A DNA stretch of 20,252 nt from JAYEJW01 sp034716535. Its GTDB lineage: Bacteria > Pseudomonadota > Gammaproteobacteria > Chromatiales > Chromatiaceae. The stretch is from the NCBI GenBank assembly GCA_034716535.1, contig JAYEJW010000669.1:1-20252 (forward strand), written 5' to 3'. Shown one piece after another: positions 16,000 to 20,252 of the stretch. A program made the position numbers and the translations under genes. The notes beneath the pieces are model-generated. The model searched no databases, was not told the origin of the DNA, and was given only the letters and a program-made list of their open reading frames with translations. The first letter of the stretch is position 1. Each line of letters begins with the position of its first letter.

Positions 16000-16572
16000 A
16001 TGCAGAATTTTCAATCTTACGCGGCACCCGTATCCACGACACTGGCACCACCGGCCCAGGCGAGCCGGTCGCAGGCTATTCCCATGTCGGGAGACGCAGA
16101 CCCCTCGCCGTTGATCTGGCGCGACTCGTGGGCATTGGGGATCGACACGCTGGATGCCGATCACAGGGAGCTGCTTAGGCTGATGAACCGGCTGATCAGC
16201 ACGGGCGCCGCCAACGCCCACGGCGCTGCTGATTCCTATGGGCGGGGGGATCACGAGGCAGGCTCGAACGTTCTTGTGGGTCGGCTGGATGAACTTGTGG
16301 CCCATCTGCGTGTCCATTTCGAGCGCGAAGAGGCGTTTCTGCGAACGATCGACTATCCGGGCTACGAGGAGCATGCCGGGGAACATGCCATGGAGATGGC
16401 GGAGCTGATTGATCTGCGGCGCGCCTTGGTGCTCGCTTCGACGCAACGCCTGGACCGGGAAACCATCGAGGACATCAAGGCTTGGTTCTTCAATCACGTG
16501 ATCGCAGAAGACCAACGTTATGCCGAGTACTACTTTCGAGGGGTCCTCGGGAGCGGGAACGGCATGCGGTAA
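16000..16572 (+). CDS. Bacteriohemerythrin
   Basis: This non-haem di-iron protein binds O2 (in some cases NO) and serves as carrier or sensor. The 190-residue protein holds the full ligand set in family order: H in DADHRELL, H and E in VHFEREEAF (HxxxE), two H in EEHAGEH (HxxxH), and H...D in NHVIAED (HxxxxD). It has a ~40-residue Pro/Ala/Ser-rich amino extension and a Gly/Ala-rich insert between helices A and B (about residues 68-92). GGAG at 15988-15991, 8 bases before the ATG at 16000, supports this start over an in-frame ATG at 15952. It lies downstream of the two-component pair and upstream of a STAS gene. Confidence 0.93.
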   Translation: MQNFQSYAAPVSTTLAPPAQASRSQAIPMSGDADPSPLIWRDSWALGIDTLDADHRELLRLMNRLISTGAANAHGAADSYGRGDHEAGSNVLVGRLDELVAHLRVHFEREEAFLRTIDYPGYEEHAGEHAMEMAELIDLRRALVLASTQRLDRETIEDIKAWFFNHVIAEDQRYAEYYFRGVLGSGNGMR

Positions 16573-16738
16573 TTCCCACCCCATCCCGTGCGCTGCGGTT
16601 GACGAATCCACCGGCCCGGTTTCGGCGGTACTGCGCGGAGCTTTCGCCTTCGTATCGGGCTCGCCCTGGTGAGTATCACCCCTGCGCCCGAATACGCTGT
16701 CCGAACAACGCCGACGAACGATGAACAGGAGGTACGCG

Positions 16739-17047
16739 ATGCAGGTTTCGCCCGAGGTGACTGTGAAAGACCAGGTGATCTATGTGCGGATGGGTGAGCG
16801 CTTGGATTGCAGTATGGTCAACCTGTTCGTCGAGGCATGTCGCCTGGCGAAACTCGGGGAGAATCGCGAGATCAGGGTCGACCTTGGACGCACCCGGCGC
16901 GTCTTTTTTTCCGGACTGGCCCTGTTGTTGATGCTGTGCCAGCGAGCTGGGCGTCTGGAGGGTCACATCAAGCTCGTGAACTGCAGCCCGGATATCGAGG
17001 AGCAGCTTTCGGCCTGCTCCTTGTCACCGAAGTTTCAGATCCTTTGA
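16739..17047 (+). CDS. Single-domain STAS protein (anti-sigma factor antagonist-like)
   Basis: The 102-residue protein is a lone STAS domain: strands VTVKDQVIYVRMGERLD, helix NLFVEACRLAKLG, strand REIRVDLGRTRRV, then the conserved serine loop FFSGLALLLML with S58 at the usual phosphorylation site, and KLVNCSPDIEEQL. STAS proteins of this kind switch partner kinases or anti-sigma factors; no partner kinase lies next to it. I chose the ATG at 16739 for its strong AGGAGG Shine-Dalgarno sequence 6 bases upstream; a start at 16721 would add six residues. It follows the hemerythrin gene by about 166 bases. MlaB-like roles are unlikely because no mla genes are nearby. Confidence 0.85.
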   Translation: MQVSPEVTVKDQVIYVRMGERLDCSMVNLFVEACRLAKLGENREIRVDLGRTRRVFFSGLALLLMLCQRAGRLEGHIKLVNCSPDIEEQLSACSLSPKFQIL

Positions 17048-17081
17048 ACCTGGAAACTGCCTTCTTTCGGTTGACCCCAAG

Positions 17082-17129
17082 AAGCCGCCGACGCTTCGGC
17101 ATCGTTCCTGGAGTCGGCGTCGGCGGCTT
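17082..17129. terminator. Long perfect hairpin downstream of the STAS gene
   Basis: AAGCCGCCGACGC at 17082-17094 and its exact reverse complement at 17117-17129 form a 13-bp stem around a 22-base loop, 35 bases after the STAS stop codon. Position suggests a transcription end or mRNA-stabilising structure between the plus-strand cluster and the convergent protease gene. There is no T-run, so intrinsic termination is not assured. Confidence 0.45.
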
Positions 17130-17392
17130 GCCCTCACTTCTCTCTCCGCCTCGCTTGCCTTGCGGTCGTTGATCCTTGACCTGACAGATAGATCGCGCCG
17201 CCGGGATAGGGACGTTACGGACCGCCGACCCGTCCCCGTGTCAGCATTCTGTTGATTTCACCAGATTTTCTCAGACTCAATCGCGTAGTATCGCCCGCAC
17301 CGATCCACCGCCACCAATCTGTCCGCAGGACTCGACGGCCTACCGGCGCGTGTGCGATTTTCTTCGACATTTCTCGGTCCACCGCCTGCCGT
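17130..17392. other. Intergenic region between convergent STAS and protease genes
   Basis: With the hairpin before it, the gap between the two genes is 345 bases. Apart from that hairpin I see no gene, repeat or promoter. Base composition is somewhat less GC-rich than the upstream core genes. Confidence 0.5.
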
Positions 17393-18478
17393 TCACCACA
17401 TCATCAAAGCCCCTTCGCCAGATTGCTCGGCGAAGTAGAGACGGATACGCAGGATATAGGTGCGGCCACGCATGAGCCGTGCCTTGATCTTCGCATTTAG
17501 GCTGGTACCGCTGTCATCGTCACCGTCGTAGTAGACCGGAGAGCCATTGATCTCCTCGAACAGCACCATCACCGTGTCCATCCTGCCGAAGGTCTGGATG
17601 ACATATTCGCGGTTGTAGCGCGGGTGGATGACAAAGTCCAATTGGCCCCCCGCCGCGATGCGTATGCGGTGGGATTCGAAGGGTCGCAATTCGGGATAGG
17701 TTGACTCCAACGACGGATAAAACCGCAACGCCTCGGCGACATCCACCTGGGACAGACCGGATTCCGGAATCAAGGGATCGTTCCGATAGGTTTCCGGCTG
17801 CTGGATGAGCCCCGCGGGGAATTGATAATGCATGATCGAGTCTTTGTCCCAATCCGAACCGTCCGTTTCGTTGAGGGGCAGCGTGCGCAGGATGTTATGT
17901 CGTGTCTCCTCTTCCGGCCAGTAATTTGGATAGCCGGCGAAGTAGTCCAGGACCGCCTGTTCGTCCCACACGATTCCCGACTTGGGGTTTTGATGCTCAT
18001 GGGAGAAACCGATCGCATGGCCGATTTCATGCAAAGCGGTGTCCCGGCCATAGTCGGTGGTCAGATCCCATCCGAAATTCATGGTGAATTCCGCCGGATC
18101 GGTCCCATAATCGATGTTGTCCCGCCCCACGTAAGACTTCGACCCTTCATTAGGATCGAAGGCGATGCGGATTTCCGCGTCCCTGGCGTCATCCACTTCC
18201 GTAAACTCGAGCCCGACACCCAATGCCTTCCATTCCGAGAAGGCAGCGCGCACGGCGTCCTTTTGATCGTCGCCGCCACGCCAAGTGGCGGGTTCATCCA
18301 TGAAGTAGTAATGCAATACGGTACCGTTGACCCACTTCTTTTCCGCGATACGTATAAGCGAGGCGCGCACATCGCTGACATTCGGGTCCAGGCGCCGCGG
18401 CGGCATTTCGGGAACTGTGCACAAAACGACCCGACCATCGTTTTTGTCCACTTTCGCTTTCTTTGCTCTTCCAGCCAT
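17393..18478 (-). CDS. Astacin-like (M12A) zinc metalloprotease, no signal peptide
   Basis: The 361-residue protein has the metzincin zinc site HEIGHAIGFSHE (H150, E151, H154, H160) and a Met-turn SIMHY with M216 and Y218, as in astacins. The family's catalytic domain covers about residues 40-245. The carboxy 100 residues (FVIHP, YVIQTFGRMDT, YYDGDDDSG, GRTYILRIRLY) resemble a PPC-type beta-sandwich domain found in secreted proteases. The amino end is short and charged with no signal peptide or propeptide. The start is well supported by an AGGAGG Shine-Dalgarno sequence just upstream, and the same frame is closed by a stop at 18524-18526. It converges on the STAS gene and diverges from a broken CNNM gene. 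Confidence 0.88.
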   Translation of the reverse strand: MAGRAKKAKVDKNDGRVVLCTVPEMPPRRLDPNVSDVRASLIRIAEKKWVNGTVLHYYFMDEPATWRGGDDQKDAVRAAFSEWKALGVGLEFTEVDDARDAEIRIAFDPNEGSKSYVGRDNIDYGTDPAEFTMNFGWDLTTDYGRDTALHEIGHAIGFSHEHQNPKSGIVWDEQAVLDYFAGYPNYWPEEETRHNILRTLPLNETDGSDWDKDSIMHYQFPAGLIQQPETYRNDPLIPESGLSQVDVAEALRFYPSLESTYPELRPFESHRIRIAAGGQLDFVIHPRYNREYVIQTFGRMDTVMVLFEEINGSPVYYDGDDDSGTSLNAKIKARLMRGRTYILRIRLYFAEQSGEGALMMW

Positions 18479-18852
18479 AGTCTTGACCCTCCTGATTGCG
18501 ACTGATGATCGGATGGTTCCGATTTACCTCCATGACTGTACAATCGGGAACGACCAGTTTCCCAAGAAGCACAATCATAGCCAGTAACATCATATATAGA
18601 CCATTTTTTCGTTGTTGGCGTAGTACCATTCCTGGGAATCGTCGCGGATGCAAAGTTGCTCGAGATGAGGGCCGGGAAGCGGAGATCTTCTATGCAAAAC
18701 GCGGTGGAATTCGGGGAGTTCGTGCATCTTTTCCCTGGGCTTCACCCGGGCGATATTTCTTTTCTGCGCTCAAAACTGGCGGAATACCCGGTTCCACGTT
18801 TGCTGTTCTTGGTAAGATTCGCAACAACGTGGTCAGAAACGGTTGACCGGAT
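18479..18852. other. AT-richer intergenic region with an out-of-frame hydrophobic segment
   Basis: No firm gene is present. On minus, a frame different from that of the protease encodes a signal-like hydrophobic stretch (MMLLAMIVLLGKLVV, about 18549-18593) preceded by basic residues. On plus, an open frame from 18692 gives about 50 protein-like residues (MQNAVEFGEFVHLFPG...) that I do not recognise. A locally AT-rich patch at 18560-18610 may hold promoters for either flank. Confidence 0.35.
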
Positions 18853-19160
18853 ATGCTGTTGCTGGTTTTCTTACTGTGCCTGGCGTTGTTCGTCTCGTTT
18901 TTCTGCTCCATCCTCGAAGCCGTCTTCCTCTGGGTAACACCCTCGTATATCGGGTCCCTGGACGACTCGGCCTGACACGCAAAAAAATCTCCGCCATCGC
19001 GGAAATCGTGGAACAAAGTGGCGTTCTCGAGGAGCACGAAAGCCGGCTGATCGAAAACCTGATGTCGGTGAAGGAGGTCTCCGTCGGAGATATCCTTACC
19101 CCCCGGCAGCGTCGTATTCAGGCTCGATGCGGATACAAGCATCGGGAAGAAGTCGGGGTC
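18853..19160 (+). pseudogene. Broken CNNM/CBS (HlyC/CorC-like) membrane protein gene
   Basis: The first 40 codons from the ATG at 18853 give MLLLVFLLCLALFVSFFCSI then LEAVFLWVTPSYI, the first membrane segment of a CNNM-domain (DUF21) transporter-like protein, ending at a TGA at 18973. In the next frame, from about 18976, comes TRKKISAIAEIVEQSGVLEE then HESRLIENLM and VGDILTPR. That is the linker before the CBS domains, normally about 140 residues further on. After a C6 run (19099-19104) the reading returns to the first frame with VVFRLDADTSIG, the CBS start, and is lost near 19160. The gene thus has an internal deletion, two frame changes and a missing 3' end. Intact relatives are involved in divalent-cation handling. 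Confidence 0.8.
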
Positions 19161-19172
19161 TCCGATCACACA

Positions 19173-20252
19173 TTACGCGCGGAGCGCTGATCGTTCGGTT
19201 TCGTATCGATTAACGGTCCGGCTGACCGTCATACGGCTGATGCCGAAATACTCGGCGATCGCTTGCATGCTGTACGCGCCAGTTCCATACGCCGCAGCGA
19301 TGGCCTGGTCCCGCCCGGCACAACGCTCTGCATAGTGGGCCAGCGGCTTCGCGACGGGACGCCGCTGGTGCTGCGCTATCTCTTGCAACGGGCGAGCCGG
19401 ATCGATCTTGGCCTGCATACGTTCGACGAACTGCTCCGAGCCCAAGTAGATCTGATTTCGGAGATCCTGCCAAGGGCTGGGGACGGTGAGGGTGTCCTTG
19501 GGGCATAGAAAGGTCGTGACCATGATCTTGCCGCCGGCTTGGAGCTCACGGACCTTCAGCGTGGCCGGTGCTTGATCGTACTCGTAGGGGCTCATCCAAT
19601 CGGGCTTCTTCTTGGGCTTGGTCAGCACGATGAGGTGATCGCGTACACCGAGCTTCTCCCCTTTGCTGAAGTCGGTGCTGCGCTTGCGCGCACCATGCTG
19701 TTCGAACAGGCCATCGACACCGCCACGGATCAGCTCCCAGAGCAGAAGATAGGTCGCGTAAAAGGCATCTCCAAGCAAGATGTCATCGCCGTCGAGCGAA
19801 TCGAGCATGGAGCGTAACAGCGCCTGCTCGTCGCTGCCCTTGCCTTTGCAAGGACCCATCGCGGCATCGAGCAACGCGCCGGTGCCCAGGCACAGCAGCG
19901 CCACCAGACGACAGATTGGAAAGCCCAAACCCGCCTTCTGGCTGCTCGACTGTGGATAGGCGGCCTGATTCTCCTCGGTGTCGGGCAATGTCACCGTCGC
20001 ACCGTCGGCCACACGCACCGCACGCCCCCGCCAGTGCCACCAGGAGGCGGCCCCCTTGGCAACGATCTCGCCGGCTTCGCGCGCCAGTGTCGAGACCATC
20101 GTCACAGGCAGACGGGCCCGCGCCTTACAGTAGCCTCCCGTGTCGGTACTGCCCGGTTTCAAACCGCCGATCACGCGCTTGACCATGGCGTCGTTGAGCA
20201 CCTGCCGGCAACTGCCGTCCGCCGACAGCACCTGAGCAACAAACATCGACAA
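19173..20252 (-). mobile_element. Chimeric transposase frame: IS4-type DDE part joined to a RAYT tail (partial)
   Basis: The frame is open to the right edge, so its amino end is missing; 359 residues are visible. Residues 1-253 resemble an IS4-family DDE transposase: QVLNDAMVKRVIGG, the first catalytic D83 in RVADGATVTLPDT, and the second D162 in LLGDAFYATYLLL. The sequence VTTFLCPKD normally leads to the Y-R-E-K region, but here it changes abruptly. Residues ~256-345 (SPWQDLRNQIYLGSEQFVER, QRRPVAKPLAHYAER, MQAIAEYFGISRMTVSRTV) are the carboxy tail of REP-associated IS200-like (Y1) transposases. The junction lies near 19480-19505. The DDE glutamate and the whole Y1 catalytic domain are missing, so the product should be inactive. 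Confidence 0.8.

Noticed and set aside
19173..19192. GAGCGCTGATCG near the transposase end resembling the terminal repeat of the 160 bp element
   Set aside because: It is inside the coding sequence of the RAYT-like tail, the match is short, and the adjoining bases do not fit the repeat termini.
1..20252. CRISPR array, tRNA/rRNA genes, phage genes, toxin-antitoxin or defence modules
   Set aside because: I looked for direct-repeat arrays, tRNA-like cloverleafs and typical protein signatures on both strands and found none that I could support.

Overview
The window reads as a chromosomal segment of a high-GC gammaproteobacterium. The biotin operon order bioB-bioF-bioH-bioC-bioD, the nearby divergent comF, a BirA-type operator and an LDH-like malate dehydrogenase next to a hexameric-type citrate synthase fit a purple-sulfur or other Chromatiales-like lineage. 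That placement is inference; no rRNA, tRNA or other taxonomic marker is present.

Layout. Positions 1-587 hold no convincing gene, but contain one copy of a structured ~160 bp repeat. comF (588-1295, minus) diverges from the biotin operon (1682-6161, plus). The operon is preceded by a BirA operator with a near-consensus sigma70 promoter embedded in it. Its genes overlap or nearly abut, so they are probably co-transcribed and translationally coupled; bioA is absent here. Next come envelope and quality-control genes, all on plus: a PBP4-type D-Ala-D-Ala carboxypeptidase, a PDZ-less HtrA-like protease with a lipoprotein signal, and a SlyD-like FKBP prolyl isomerase. Malate dehydrogenase and citrate synthase, consecutive TCA-cycle enzymes, follow. 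A conserved protein of unknown function lies convergent to gltA on minus.

The second half (about 12.8-17.1 kb) starts with the second, inverted copy of the ~160 bp repeat. It sits directly against the start of a signalling cluster: a membrane hybrid histidine kinase, an overlapping FixJ/NarL-type response regulator, a bacteriohemerythrin and a single-domain STAS protein. Kinase and regulator clearly form a pair. Linking hemerythrin and STAS to them is inference from proximity.

The right end (17.4-20.25 kb) is accessory and decaying. It holds an astacin-like metalloprotease with no signal peptide, a broken CNNM/CBS (HlyC/CorC-like) membrane-protein gene, and a transposase frame that looks like a chimera. 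The amino part of that chimera is an IS4-type DDE transposase; its tail is the carboxy end of a REP-associated (IS200-like) transposase. The frame runs off the right edge.

The most unusual items are the multi-hairpin MITE-like repeat, the chimeric transposase and the leaderless astacin. No CRISPR array, toxin-antitoxin pair, phage module or obvious defence system was seen.
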